A stretch of 64,000 nt of DNA from Cynocephalus volans (GCF_027409185.1 NC_084472.1:46177427-46241426), one strand, 5' to 3'. Numbered from the stretch's first letter, positions 13,122 through 33,290 are shown. Program-made: numbers and translations. The notes: a model not told the origin generated them from the sequence alone.

Positions 13122-13362
13122 AGTAACTGAGTGTGGGCTCCGGAGGTCAAACCACATGGGTTTGAATTCTGGCTCCCCATTTACCTAGTTATCTTGGTCA
13201 AATTACTTAATTTCCCTGTGCCTTAGTTTTTCTTCTATAAAATGATGATAATAATATTACCTCTCTCATAGGGTTGTTGTGAGTATTAAATAATACTTGC
13301 AAAAAGTGTTAGTGCCCCATAAATCAAGCATTCTCAATAAATGTTACTATTATTATTCCATA
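13122..13362 (+). mobile_element. MIR SINE, sense
   Basis: GGGCTCCGGAGGTCAAACC, CCTGTGCCTTAGTTTTTC, ATAGGGTTGTTGTGAG and TCTCAATAAATGTTACTATT follow the MIR order from head to 3' end. It lies just downstream of the MRO 3' end. Confidence 0.8.
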
Positions 13363-13861
13363 AGTTATCATCAGCCTAAGAATTTCAACACATGCTTTGT
13401 AGATTTTTTTTCTCTTTATTATTTCTTGCTTAGGATGATCTTGGAGGTGATGACTGTTTAAAATTATGAGAAGCTAAAGATACCCCTGCAAGCCACCTTC
13501 TTGGTATCTTGGCCAACTTTAAGTCTTGGCAAGAAAAGGTATAAATGGAAAACAGCAAAGTATCAAAAGCAAATACATTTTTTAAAAAAACTTAAGGTAA
13601 TAGTTATTCTCCTAAGCCTCAGAAATTAAACATTAAAAATAAAAGATAAATGACAGAGATGAACTTAGGAAAAAAGATGAGAAATAAGCACTGAATCTTC
13701 ACATACATGAAACATTTTAAAGAAAGTATGTACCTTCTCATCAAATTTGTACGAAGAGGAAATAAGATATGTAAAAGCGATTTAGAATTTTACAATGGAT
13801 GTAATTATACAATTCCGTGGTATTATTTCTGCCATCGATTGCTCTCCTAACATCCTCTATT

Positions 13862-13867
13862 TTTATT
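13862..13867 (-). terminator. Candidate MRO polyadenylation signal
   Basis: AATAAA on the minus strand, about 107 bases after the stop codon. A second copy lies at 13415-13420. No clear GU-rich downstream element follows the first one, so which signal is used, and hence the 3' UTR length, is unresolved. Confidence 0.3.
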
Positions 13868-13973
13868 AAAATCACAAAAGGCAAGCAAAAGAGACATCCA
13901 ATGAGAAAAAACAGGGGAACACGAGTCCCCCAGCAACGTGCTCATGTGGGACCATTTGCCTGCTGCTCTGTGC

Positions 13974-21347
<7,374 letters not shown>

Positions 21348-21460
21348 TTATATAAAGACTGTGCAGGCGAGAATACAAAGAGGCAGCACTCCCCAGGCCT
21401 GACTTGAGGAACCGTTCACCATGGTGAGGAGATGAACAGTTACATAAGAAGACAAAGAGC

Positions 21461-21553
21461 TGGCTGGCTGCTTAGTTCAGTTGGTTGCTGATAAGACCAA
21501 GGTCCAAGGTTCAACCCCTGTACTGATCAGCTGCCAATAAAAAAAAAAAAAAA
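21461..21553 (+). mobile_element. tRNA-Ile-type SINE
   Basis: GGCTGGCTGCTTAGTTCAGTTGG, GGTTCAACCCC and GATCAGCTGCC followed directly by an A-rich tail of about 15. The anticodon-arm region is shortened. It is 180 bases upstream of the MRO start-codon exon, in the 5' intron. Confidence 0.8.
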
Positions 21554-21599
21554 TTAAATAGCAATTCAAGGCAGCCCAAGAGGAATAGCAGCTTAGGGA

Positions 21600-21700
21600 T
21601 CAAGGGGTTCCCCATTCCATTTTGCAGACTTCTTGTATCATAATCACCAAAAAAAAAAAAAATGCAGATTTCTGGGCCCCACCCACAGAGTTCTCATGAG
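21600..21700 (+). mobile_element. MER5-like fragment with A-run
   Basis: TTTCTGGGCCCCACCCACAG is typical MER5 interior; an A13 run precedes it at about 21650. Confidence 0.4.
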
Positions 21701-21722
21701 AAGTAAAGAATAGCCACAAACT

Positions 21723-22330
21723 TTGTGTTTTTTAAAGCTCCACAAGAATGTAAATTGGTACTACTTTTTAGAGGGGATTTTGGTACTATCTCTTAACACT
21801 TTAAAATGCACATACTCTTTTAATCAGCAATTTTTAAATCCCTCAGACATTAGCACATCAACATTCAAAACTCTACTTAAATTGGTTAGAGCACAGCCTT
21901 GTAACACAAGGTCATGGGTTCAGATCCCGGTACTGGCCAGCTGCAAAAAAAAAAAAAAAAAAATAGCATTCATTGTAATGGATAACATAATGTCCTTTCA
22001 TGGTTGTAATGTAAATAAATTACATACATATTACAACTATACAATGATAGATGACTACTATGCAGTCATTAAAAAGAACATTGGGCAGATCTACACATGC
22101 TGAAATAATCTCCAAAATATACTGTTGAGCAGAAGGTGCACACATCAACCTGTGCAGTACACGTGTATATACATACGTGCTTGTGTATGCACAGAACAGG
22201 GAAGAGCACCCAAGAAACATTCAGAAAGATCGCCTCTGGGGAAGAAATCTGAGGAACTGAAGTGGGAGGGAGACTTACTTTTTTCACTCCTTCTGTATAA
22301 ACTCAGTTTGTAATTTTACCACATGCATGT
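21723..22330 (+). mobile_element. HAL1/L1-like LINE remnant hosting a tRNA SINE
   Basis: ATGTAAATTGGTACTACTTTTTAG and GGCAGATCTACACATGCTG resemble old LINE 3' sequence. The tRNA SINE at 21881-21963 interrupts it. Confidence 0.45.
21881..21963 (+). mobile_element. tRNA-Ile-type SINE, 5'-truncated
   Basis: Starts inside the A box (ATTGGTTAGAGCACAGC), has B box GGTTCAGATCCC, then GGCCAGCTGC and an A19 tail with no unrelated body. Confidence 0.85.
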
Positions 22331-22387
22331 ATTATTTTAAATGTATATTATAAATAAATGTAGCTCGCTAAGTGATTCTGATCCACA

Positions 22388-22580
22388 GCCTGATTTGAGG
22401 CCCACTAGTACACAGCGGTGCTTCTCAAACTTTCGTGTGTGCTCGAATCATTCAGAGGATCTAGTTCAAATGCAGGTTCTGACTCAGTGGGTCTGCAGTG
22501 GGGGCTCCAGATTCTGCCTTTCTTCCAAGCTCCCAGGGGATGCCAGGGCTGCTGGTCCAGGGACCATGCTTTGAGTGGTG
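22388..22580 (+). mobile_element. MER5A-type hAT element
   Basis: GGTGCTTCTCAAACTTTCGTG ... GACTCAGTGGGTCTGCAG ... GGTCCAGGGACCATGCTTTGAG, matching MER5A order; termini diverged. Confidence 0.7.
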
Positions 22581-22859
22581 AGGGCTACAGAAGTTGAGAG
22601 AGGACTATGGGCAAGAACAGCTGGTAGAGACCTCCCACAACACATTGGTGAGCTTGGAAGCAGAGGCAGAAGCACACAGGACACGTTGGGATTTTGATGG
22701 GATTCCATGTGGTTAGTGTCATGGTAGTGGTAGTAACAATGATTAAAACAGTACCAGGGTGGTTAGAAAACAAGGCTGCAGGTGGTAGTTAAATGTCAAC
22801 TGTGGAGGACTTTTACTGCTAAAGTGATTGGTTTTAATTGTATTTTGTAGAGATGAGTG

Positions 22860-24110
22860 AGCAGTTGATTTTTTTTAATTGAGGTGAAATCTGCATAACA
22901 TACAATCAACCACTTTAACAGTAATATGCAACCATCACTTCTATCTAGTCCCCAAACTTTTTATCATCACCAAAGAAAACTCTGTACTCATTAAGCAGTT
23001 ACTCTCCATTCCACCCTTTCCAGCCTCTGGCAACCATTTATCTGCTTTCCGTCTCTATGGATTTACCTATTCTGGATATTTTATGTATATGGAATGATAC
23101 AATATTGTGACCATTTGTGCTTGGCTTCTTTCTCTCACCATAATGTTTTCAAGGCTCATCCATGCTTTAACATGGATCAGTACTTCATTCCTTTTTCTGG
23201 CAAAATAATATTCCATAGTATGGATCTACCACAATTTGTTTATTCATCTATTGATGGGCACCGGGGCTGTTTCTATCTTTTGGCTGTTGTGAATAGGGCT
23301 ATTATTGTGAATAAATAAATGAACATTTATATACTAGTATTTGGGTATCTCCTTTCGATTCTCTTGGGTACATTTGGGTATCTGCTTTTCAATTCTTTCA
23401 ATTCTAGGAGTGGAATTGCTAGGGCATATGTTAATTCTGTGTCTAATTTTTGAGGAACAACCAAACTGTTTTCCATAGTGGCTCCACAGTTTTACATTCC
23501 TGCCAGTGACGTACAAGGGTTCCAATTTCTCCACATCCTCACCAACATTTGTTATTTTCCATTATTATTATCATTATTATTTCTATCATAGTAGGTATGA
23601 AATAGTTTATCATTGTGGTGTTTGATTTCAATTTCCCTAATGACTAATGATGTTAAGCATCTCTCTGTGTGTTCATTAGTGATATGTATATATTCTTCGG
23701 AGAAATTTCTATTCAAATCCTTTGCCCCATTTTTAATAGTGTTGTCTTTTTGTTTTTGAGTTGTAAGCATTCTTTATTCTGAATATTAGAGACCTATCAA
23801 ATATATGATTTACAAATATTTTCTCCCATTCTGTGAGCTGTCTTTTCACTTTCTTGATACTGTCCTTTGATGTACAAAATTTTTTACTTTTTATGAAGTC
23901 CAGTTGGTCTATTTTGTTGAACAACAGGTTATACTTTTATTGCTATAGCTAAGAATCTACTGCCAAATTCAAGGTCATGAAGATTTACCCATTTTCTTTG
24001 AAGCGTTTCATAGTTTCAGTTTTTACATTTAGCTCATTAATACATTTTGAGTTGATTTTTATGTATGGTGTATGGTAGAGGTCCAACTTCATTAGAACCA
24101 CTGACATTTG
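22860..24110 (-). mobile_element. Old L1 (ORF2 3' part and 3' UTR), antisense, in the 5' MRO region
   Basis: Long antisense L1 stretch, from ATTGAGGTGAAATCTGCATAA through TGGCAACCATTTATCTGC, CATTGTGGTGTTTGATTTC and GGTGTATGGTAGAGGTCC. Minus-strand open pieces include KVKRQLTEWEKIF, matching the C-terminal region of L1 ORF2. It is broken by many stops and inactive. Confidence 0.85.
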
Positions 24111-24167
24111 TGTGTTTTATGTTTTTATGTTTTAATAGGAGAAATGACAGGGAAACAGCTGCAGTGG

Positions 24168-24330
24168 TTACCTGGCTGCACTGGAATCACCTGAGGAATT
24201 TTTAAACATCCCAGTGCCCTGGCTGCACCCAGATCAAGTCTATCATCACCTCTGGAGGTGGGCCTGGTACCACTATTTTTTAAAGCTCGCCAAATAATTC
24301 CAATGAGCAGTCACTGAACGAAGGTGACTA
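24168..24330 (+). mobile_element. MER5-type hAT fragment
   Basis: CTGGAATCACCTGAGGAATTT ... CCCAGTGCCCTGGCTGCAC ... CAATGAGCAG. Confidence 0.55.
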
Positions 24331-24782
24331 GTGACCAACTGCCTTGGTTTGCCTGGTAATGAAGGGTTTCGTGGGACATGGGACTTTCAGTGCTAAAGCC
24401 GAGAAAGTCCTGGGCAAACTGCGACACGTTCTTCCCTCATAGAACCTGGCCCTCTTGAACAGTAGTGCTTTGAAACCTTTGACTCAGTTTGACCTGAAGG
24501 TGTGGGGGATTTGGTTACCCTACATCTTTATCCCCCAGATGGTTTTGGTCATGCTCTCTCTGTCAGAAGGCACTAGAGAGGTCCCCCCAAACACCTTTTC
24601 ACCCCAAACCTTCACTCTCTATTTCTCCTTCATCTCTGGTCAACAGACCTCTGCTTGCCACTACAAGGGGAGACCAAAATAAAAACCCAGAAAATTGCAC
24701 TCCCACCAATTACAGTTTCTCCTTGTATCAGTTACCTAGCTGTATTTGATTGAAGGCATTCCCATAGGCTTTATCATTAAGT

Positions 24783-24974
24783 CAGTGGTCCTCACCCTTG
24801 AGCGTGCTTGGAATCACCTGGTAGACTTGTTATAAAACATGGATTTCCAGGCCTGATTCCTAGAATTTCTGATTCTGTGGGTCTGGAGCAGAATCTAATA
24901 ACTTGTATTTCTAACAAACTCCCACATGATACAGGGATGTGACTGGTCTGGGGACCACAATTTGAGAACCACTG
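24783..24974 (+). mobile_element. MER5A hAT element, full length with TIRs and 8-bp target duplication
   Basis: Starts CAGTGGTCCTCA and ends TTTGAGAACCACTG (inverted termini). It is flanked by CATTAAGT (24775-24782) and GATTAAGA (24975-24982), matching at 6 of 8 positions, which fits hAT 8-bp duplication. Confidence 0.8.
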
Positions 24975-25724
24975 GATTAAGAGAAAGAAACCACAGCAAC
25001 ACAGTATCATTTCTCTCTAGAATAAAGGGATCATAAATTCACATTGAGGCAAAAAACATGCTTGATTGTTTCTTTCTGGGGGTTTTCTTGAAACAACTTT
25101 ATATTTCAGTAGAACCTGCCACTCCTTGGGTGGAATGCTCTGAATCAGAACTGACAGGTGCCCGACAATGGCTACGGGCAACTTAAAAGGAGAAAAACTC
25201 CCTCAAGCTGGGGGCCACTCACCAAGGAGGGCACAGGCTTCCTTATAAAACAGCTGGTGTCTCTGTTCCAAGGCATGAAAACATCATGCCTGAAGCTTCT
25301 CTCCACTGGGAAGGAAAACAAACTCACTACCCTGTTCTTTATACTTGACTTCTCTTGCAAGATTAGCATAGCAGCTAATTAGCATAGCAGCTTTAGCCAT
25401 CGAAGACAGTCTCCCCAGGCTTCAGAAACCAAGCAGCCACTCTTAACAGGTATGTCTAGAATTTAAGGTCATGGAAGGTTCTCAAGCAGGGCAAAGTGAG
25501 AGTTGAGCCGCTGTGCATGGAAGATTCAGTACATGGTTAGAGAGATACTCACGAAGTTCCATCTCAAGCTGACCACCTCTTCTAGCAAACCCTTCCCTAC
25601 CTCCCCATGTCCCCATCACAAGATTAAAACTGTGATCAAGTTGAATTTCACAGGTTGTCAGGGCTCATCTTGATCTTTGCTGCAGGAAAAGCAAAGCACT
25701 TGCTTGCTGGTGTTGTTAGCTATG

Positions 25725-25860
25725 CCTCCTATGTCAGAATCCTGTGGGGTGCTTGTTATAAACTTCCGACTTACCCCAGAATGATTGGATAAGGATCTCT
25801 GAGCATTACACTTTTTGTACAAGATGCTGCAATGCTACACACATGCTGGTATATAAGAAC
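25725..25860 (+). mobile_element. MER5-type fragment
   Basis: GTCAGAATCCTGTGGGGTGC and GATAAGGATCTCTGAGC resemble MER5 interior; no termini. Confidence 0.35.
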
Positions 25861-27714
25861 CCCTGCACTGGAAAGTAAATGGTCCCCAAACTAGCATACT
25901 CTACTAAGCTGAGGCCTTGCATCAGGAGAGACCATGGAAGTCAGAGAAGGATCTGGGGCTAAGGGGTGAGATAAGGAGCATGTCCATGTCTTTGCAGAGA
26001 ACAAGAAATTGATAGCACGTTTTTGAAGCACATTGAATTTCACTTTCAAAATAAAATTAAGGCTACAGTGACCTGGATGTCTACAGTGTATACTTTTGTA
26101 GGATGCTATTCTTAAATTAAAAGTTTCCTTAAACAAACAAACAAACTAGGAGTTAAATCAGGCTCTCAAAACCCCTCATCCGGAGCCTTGTGTCTTGAGC
26201 TAGCAGCTTCTTAAAGGACCCCCCCCACCCACACTCCCTCCTTCCTGCCTGCAGGGTCCTCCCTCTTCCTTTCCTGCAAGTTAAGTCCTTTACACCCAGT
26301 CCAATCAAAACAAGAGAATAATTTCCATCTGTTGCAACACAGGGTCTCAGAGAGGAAAGTCTTAAACACACTACAAATGAGTATAGCGTACAGATTCAAA
26401 GAGTTCTTAAGTGTTCTAACTCCTCCTTCAAGCCCACTCGCCCCTAAACAGCCATTATTATTAGAGTTAGGATTTTTCTGGTGGGTTTTTATGGCCATCC
26501 CGGGGGCCTAGCCTAATGTACCAAGGCCACCTTGCCCCCCAAAGCCAAAGACATGGTTCTGCGTGTAGCTTCGTTCATCCCTGTGTACATTCTTCCACAA
26601 ACTCTTCTTCCTCTGTGAAGTGCTTCCTGAGTGTGCCACGCCCAGTACCCACGGTTTTCACCATCCCCAAGACCCTGGGGCTTGTCTTCGTCACTACGCT
26701 TTTCTATCTGGTCTTACTGAAAAGATGTGGATTTCGGGCAACTTAGAAGACTGTTTCATGCTTTATGCTGACTCCCAGATGCCTTTGCAAACTTAAATCC
26801 TTCTGACTCAAAATATTAGGTTTATGGTCAGTAATCCTTTTACTTATTGGAGCCAAAAGGTTTATTATGAAGGCCATGATTACAAAACACTTTGATTTTA
26901 TCTCATCTGTAAAATAAAAGGAAGAAACTGTTAGATTGCTAAAAATCCTTCCAACACTGAACTGGTTAATGATAATAATAATATGAATAGCTACCCTATA
27001 TTAGGCACTTTTGTATGCTAAGCACGGTGTTAAGTATTGTATATATGGTGTAGGAGAAGCTGTTGTAGCTGACTGCTGCTTAACCAGCTTGTCAGGTTAA
27101 CTGTGATTTTCCAGGCCCCCTGTGAACTATGCTAACCACTGCTGTGGCTGAGAGTCCGCACCCTACTTCTGTTCACTAGTTGCTTACCAAAGATCAGTTT
27201 ACAACAGCTGTACTTGTAACTGTGAGATTTAATTAAATATTATATAAACTGACAAAATAGGAGTATACGAAGAAAGAAAGTTGTTTCTCTGAAAGTAAGG
27301 TTGAATGTTTTAGAAAGATTCAACAATGGGAAGATGCTAAAAAAAATGCTATCTAATTAGTTGTGTACAGTAAAAGTTTGGAAAAAGTCTTAATAATCTA
27401 GAATGAGTTTTAGAATTGGAATGACTCTGTAGAAAGTGACTTTGCAAGTATCTTCCCAAGTGTCTTTAAGTTCTTGCTACATTTAAAGAAACCAAAACTA
27501 GAACTAACAGATAAAGTATTATGCATGTGGCTTATCTGAGAAAGACAATTCAAAAAACACCAACTAGTAGATCCATATTCAAAGACCATGGTCCTACATT
27601 AAAGATTGAGAAATTCTATATTTTAAGGTAAAAAATTTGAGGTATGTATTGTCTTTATGATTCTCTGCTTTAACCAACTTTTCCATTAACTCTCTAAAAT
27701 TCAGTCCCAATTTC

Positions 27715-27905
27715 TCAAATGAGACTTTTTAACTGTATTTCATTTAATCCTCACAATAACCTTGAGAGGTTTAATTCTCCTTATTTTAGAGAGAAGAAAC
27801 TGGGACTTAGAGTAATGTTAAACAACTCACCCAAAGTCAAATCACAGTGGCAGAGCAGAGTTCAAGATCCAGAAATCTGTATTTTTAATCACTATGCTAC
27901 AAGCT
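27715..27905 (-). mobile_element. MIR SINE
   Basis: Antisense MIR: TTTAATCCTCACAATAACC, AGAAGAAACTGGGACTTAG, CACAGTGGCAGAGCAGAG. Confidence 0.7.
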
Positions 27906-28288
27906 TATATTCAGCTCTTAGACAGTGTCCTGTGGGCTGAGCCAGTACAGACAGACTGCAGACACTTCAATGTAGTTTAAGGCATCAATATCTTCCCTTT
28001 AGCCCCTCCGTTCTAAAGCTTTTCGCTGACAATATAATGATCTATAAACCCACTATTGATCGATTAACATAGTTTATGAAAAGAAAAATAAAATTAGCTT
28101 CATGGTCCACATTGCCCACTTCAGTGTTACAAAGAGAACATTATCAGTTAGCAATGCCCTTAGCCAGGATTCAACTCCCTCTGATACCAGTGACCAGAGT
28201 GACATTCCAGAAAGGATTTAGGAGCCCAAGTGGACTGTGGAATTCTCCTGCTGCACTCTGGGCTGCCCCAGCCAGCAGTCGCACTTAC

Positions 28289-28428
28289 CTGCGGCTCCTG
28301 CAGTGACTGTCACGTGAGGAACTTCTCTGTGTGGAGCTGGAGGCTGGTCCTGGGCCACTGGGAGGACTGCGGTTCCCTGGCAGCAGCCAGATGTGATGAC
28401 TTGGCCAAATTTCCCCAGTCCTAAATTC
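28289..28428 (-). other. MRO: Candidate non-coding 5' exon of MRO
   Basis: 140 bases on the MRO strand, bounded by an acceptor preceded by a long pyrimidine-rich tract (ending TGTATGTCAG|GAATTT) and a near-perfect donor (GCCGCAG|GTAAGTG). It contains no ATG, so if spliced to the start-codon exon it would be 5' UTR. It is GC-richer than its surroundings and carries a CACGTGA E-box-like sequence. Position and strand fit MRO; transcript evidence is lacking. Confidence 0.5.
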
Positions 28429-29290
28429 CTGACATACAAGAAGGGAAATTAGAAGGCGAAGCAAGATCTGTTCAGAATAATGGGTCAGCACAGACTGTTG
28501 GATGGGGAGAATCAAATGAGGAGCGGAAATCAAAGTTCACATGGGATTGGGGTGGGGGAGGGAATTGCCCTGGAATGTTACCGAGAAGGTTGTTTTAGGA
28601 CGGCACAAGCGTCCCTTGTGCACTTTGATCCCCACACTGTACTGAAGTGCTTTTCCTTCGCCCCTGCTCTGCTTTCCCCTAATTCCTCCCTCACGTCCAG
28701 TCTCACCCACACTTTGAACAGAAAGGACAGCGGTTCTGAGGACCATCCCCTGCACCAAATGAAACGGCCCTGCCCAGCACCGTTCCCTCGTGCTGCCACC
28801 AGATGGTGGCATCACTCAATGGACGGGCTCCAGGAGGCTTTGCACACAGCAGCCGCCGTGGCCGCTTCCTTCCTTACATAATCTTTTTAGAGCAACATTT
28901 AATCAAAGGACGGGACACTGTGTTCCAAGCCAAGAAGCCTTGTGGTGACTGATTGTTGCACCAACAACTAGAGCTTCAACAGTTGACGCCCCTTCCTGCT
29001 CAACAAATACCATTGTCCTGAAAGGAGCCATTTAAGCTCTCAACAATTTAAACGATTTATTGGTAAAAACAAAGCAAAATAAAAACGTACGTGTTATAGC
29101 ACCTGCAGAATTTAGGAGCCTCCCTCCCCCCATCATTCCTCCTTCCCTGGGCTCTCTGACCGTGTACATAATTGTTATTGTCTGGCCCTGTGTTGGGTAA
29201 AGTGGGAAATAGGTCCTAAAAGAAAAAAAGTTACATTTTCAAAGTCTAGGAGCTTATTATTATGTTAACAGGTAACATTAATGAATACTA

Positions 29291-29369
29291 AGGGTCTTCA
29301 AAAAGTTCATGGAAAGATTCATGTTATCTTTCAGTTCCATTTTTCCACGAACTTTTTGAAGTACCCTGG
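29291..29369 (+). mobile_element. Palindromic mariner-like mini-element, copy 1
   Basis: 79 bases flanked by TA on both sides. The left end GGGTCTTCAAAAAGTTCATG is the near-inverse of the right end CACGAACTTTTTGAAGTACC. Interior TTATCTTTCAGTTCCAT. Size, TA duplication and long inverted ends fit a Tc1/mariner MITE. Confidence 0.75.
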
Positions 29370-29383
29370 TACTTCTAAGTGCC

Positions 29384-29500
29384 AAACGCTGGGGTAAATA
29401 TTACATAGACTATCTTGTTCGATGCTTACAACAAATCTTAGATAAGTACTCTTAATGTAGCTCCCATTTTAAGGCTGGGGAAACTGAGGCAGACTTCTGA
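29384..29500 (-). mobile_element. MIR fragment
   Basis: TAGATAAGTACTCTTAATG and CTCCCATTTTAAGGCTGGGG then AAACTGAGGCAGAC; adjacent to the mini-element. Confidence 0.55.
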
Positions 29501-32500
29501 GATGCAATTTTGAAAGAGTAAAGGGGAAGAAAGCTAGAGTGCAAAACTAAGGGGCTATGAGGAAAGAGGAAATTGAGATGTCTTGCTGCAAAGGGAAAGC
29601 CACAAATAGACGAGAAGAGACAGCAAGGTCAAGCAAAGGCATTTTGGTTTTCTTGTGCGCTTTTTAAATTAGAACAAAGCCTGGGCGTGTTTGAAAGCAG
29701 TTGCAGGGGAGCCCTAAGATGTGCGTGGTGTCAAGTAGCCACAGTGTAATAGAAAGAGGTGGAGGGAGGGATCGAGGGCACAGGGGAGAGCGTTGGCTCT
29801 GGAGAGGAGAAAGAGAGCTGGACTCTTCTTTATCTGGAACTGGGAGACAGTCACAGAGATGGAGACACATCCACATGAGAATGAGAGGGATGAGTGAGTT
29901 CAATTCTTCCAAATTAGCCTTCATCTTTTCTGTGAAACCAAAGGTGGGTTATCTGCCAAGACTGCAAATAAGGTTTGCAAGGACATAATCCACGTACTGA
30001 ACTAATCCATGTAGTGTTTGAATGAGCAAAAAGCAGATAAAATTATATGAGGAACAGAAGAGATTGGAGAAGAGAAATCTGCAAGCTACTCTAAGAATTC
30101 TCTGCAAATCTCTCCAGAAGTGAAATTTACCCGCACTGCAAGGACAGAAAAGCAACAGGCTCACTATTAATGACCCCTTATGTCTAGAGTTTCTTCGTAT
30201 TTGAGTTTTAGAACATTTGAAAGAGAAACAGTGTTTTCCCTATTGCTAAATGGGAAAACTAAAGTGCAGAATTTTCCCGTTTGGCTTAAAGCCACAAAGA
30301 GAATCAAAGCCAGAACCAGAATGCGTAGCTGGGAGCCTTTCTGATACTTGCAGTGGTCTGGTTTCAGCTCTATTAAACACTTCTCACAAAGGGCATGGAC
30401 ATAGCTAATGGCCCCAGAGAGGTCCTGGACACAGCACAAACTTGGGAAGAATCCAAATTGGGCAAAATGCCCAAGAGAACCCAAGATTCTCCTTATATGG
30501 CCGTAGGCCCAGCACAGTTCTTTTGGGAATTAGAGGGGAAGTTTCTTTGATAGTTTGATCGCAGCATATTGATATATTGCTGTCATGCTGTCCTCAAAAT
30601 GACACAGCATAATTATTTAATTGTTTAATGAGTCTACTTTCATTCTCAATTAACATTTCCTTCCTGCCAGAAGTACACTGGGGCTGATGTAACTATTACA
30701 TCAGTAACTATTTAGCCTGCATTACTGATGAAAATGGAAGCAGGAAAAACTAAATCCATCACTTGACATTTAGACTTGGGAAATAAGGACAAATGATAGT
30801 CACCAATCAGAATCGTTTCTCTTTAGTTTCAGGGTGTTCAGAAGCACCTCCTCGTGTAAGTGCTCATCGTCTAATCTGGAACCTGTCTAAAAGGAGGGAC
30901 TAAGTTTCTCTCTCTCATTGTCTTTCAGGAACCCACTCCCCGTCCCCGCAAGCTAGGCAAAATCCTCTCTTGATTTTCACTTCTAAAGAGAAGTAAAATT
31001 GGTCGCCTCTTTGGCCCAGATTGGGAATACTGGCTTCTCATTCATTGATTCTCCAAATGCTTATTGAGATCCTACTTCCCATGAGGCAGAATGTTCACCA
31101 ACACTCAGACTGTGCCCTCAAGGAGAACTGACCAGTAGAGAACTTAGCAAGCTAGGAGGTGACAAAGACCCGTGGGAACCAGAGAGCAGTCCCTCAGGAA
31201 ATCCTTCCTAAAGGGAGGAGATCTGCACCTGGACTTAACCGAGAGAGTTGGGCGCAGAGACAGAAAGGCATCCTGGGAGGGAGTGCACCGTGACCGTGGG
31301 GGCCATGAGAGCACAGCCCCACTGGACGAACCTGGACAAGCCATGTCACCTAGTGCTCTGGATTCTCCCACAACTCACTGTGCTGATGCGGAGCTGCCTA
31401 CAGCCAGTGGCATCCTCGGAAGTCTCCTCTCCACCTTCACGCCCCTTTAGCTTCTCGCGCTGCATGTTTGTTTTCATGTAAAAGCAACGGTCATTTTGCT
31501 TCAAATCTTTGAATAAAATAGATGTCACAGGAAGAAGCATTGGGTTTATCCCTTGGCTTCTAATACACTCTGTGTAGGGAAGCAGGAGCCCCTGTGGCCC
31601 TGGTCTCCTCATGCCCAGATGCAGTTCTACCAACTCTAGAAGCAGAGAGCTACTCTCGGCAGCTTTCTTGTCCAGACCACCATCTGGCTGTTCTACCTTC
31701 CATTTTCCTGACTCTATGACCCTACCTTGATTATTGGTACCAAAATGAAAGAAGTCCAAGCGCTTCCTGTGGTTTCGTGGCTTGAGCTGATCCCTGAAAA
31801 TTGGTTGTTATTCATTTGACCCAGAAACCCCCCCAAATTATGTAAATCAAGAGCATAAGTCTTCATGCTCCCTTAAAAACACCCATAAAACTTCCAAGGC
31901 CATCAAGATATGCATATCCAAAAAACCACCAAGTAGCTGAAAGATGTCACTTTCCAGAAGCAGTGAGCACCATTCCATTATCACAATGGTGGAGTGGGTA
32001 AGTGTGCCCAGGCCAAACAGTGAGGCTGGACTCAGGGTCGGTGACCCCAAAAGACTGCTGGATTTTTGCTACACATTCTTAAAAACGTAGAGAATAATGC
32101 TGAACATAAGGAGTTAGATGTAGATTTTCTGGTCACTGAGCACAGCCAGGTGAACAAAGCCCCCAGGATGCACCCCTGGACTTACAGAGCTCGAGGTCGG
32201 ATTAACCCATGCCTGAGCTCCCCTGCCACACCAAGATGATCTTCACTGAAGTGGAACAAACTGTTCCTGAACCAGAGAGAGGACTGCACAGAAGAAAACG
32301 ATATCCCTGAAGAAAACAAAAATGTATGGCCCAGGAATAAATTCAGTATAAAATAAATGCAAATAATAGTTTCAAGAAAAAGAATAAGTTTCAGTTTAAA
32401 CACCTTTCCTGAGACTAATTACCCCCTTACCATCACCAATACCCCTATTTTCAAAAAGTAATCATAAATTTATGTAAATATTTTTCAGCCTAGCTGGTTA

Positions 32501-32573
32501 AATCTGTAGCAATCAATCGTGTTGAACTACAGTGCTCAACAGAATCAGTTGAATCCAGAAAATTTTGCCTTAC

Positions 32574-32627
32574 CTGAGCTAGGGAATGAGGAACGCAGCG
32601 TGGCTGGCTGCTGCCTCTGAGCACGTC
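32574..32627 (-). other. MRO: Candidate upstream non-coding exon of MRO
   Basis: 54 bases on the MRO strand between an excellent acceptor (ACACTCTCTTTCCGTAG|GACGTG) and donor (GCTCAG|GTAAGG). No ATG is present. Together with 28289-28428 it makes a plausible non-coding 5' leader; the presence of an acceptor implies that a first exon lies still further right. No CpG island or obvious promoter was seen nearby. Confidence 0.45.
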
Positions 32628-32821
32628 CTACGGAAAGAGAGTGTAAGTAATTCCAGGAACATTGCTGTCCTTTGAACAAGCTTGCAGCAGACAGTAAGCT
32701 GCGTATTGTCCTTCAAGGTGAAACATAGAACAGATTAGAGTTTTATCACAAGAGAGAAATACATAATAAGACTTTTTTAGGCTATCTGCCTTTGATAACT
32801 GCTGAAGACGCATTACAGTTT

Positions 32822-33290
32822 GTCAACCTACATAACAGAGAGAGGCTCTGTAAAAGAAAATGATATTTATTCAGGAATAGGGCATTGCAATGGGGATAAC
32901 CAAGACATACTAAACTGTGTGCCTACTCAGGGAGGTAAAGAAGACAAAGGTTTTTAAAGGAAAAATGATGGAAGATTATATAATTGTTTTGAGTTAATTA
33001 TCCTTGACTATAAGGATCAATAAGAAGGGTGACACCAGTCCGAGGTTGGAGAGGCAGTTGTTTGGCAGATGTCCTTGCAGAAATATTTTTGGGTGTAAGT
33101 TTGTGATGGCCTTTGTGCAATGTTGTTGTTTTGCAGAGTCCTTTGTGATAGTTGTTGTTATCTGGCATACAGACGTGAGAAGCACCCCTTTCATGGCCTT
33201 CCCTGGCTCAATTTATTTTTAACACAAGTGACTCCATTTTGATTCTGAAAACTTTCACAGGTTTATGCAGTTTTCCAACCTTTTAAGATT
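32822..33290 (-). mobile_element. Probable ERVL-class LTR, antisense
   Basis: On the minus strand the segment carries AAAATGGAGTCACTTGTG near one end and ends close to TCTCTCTGTTATGTAGG, with an AATAAAT-type signal between, an ERVL/MLT-like layout. Starts about 195 bases upstream of the candidate MRO exon at 32574-32627. Confidence 0.4.

Noticed and set aside
25362-25392. Short tandem repeat of ATTAGCATAGCAGCT
   Set aside because: Only two units of about 16 bases; local slippage is a sufficient explanation.
28480-28881. 133-codon open frame near a GC-richer patch
   Set aside because: Overlapping frames on both strands, no homology and no splice context. The nearby exon-like segment at 28289-28428 is separate.
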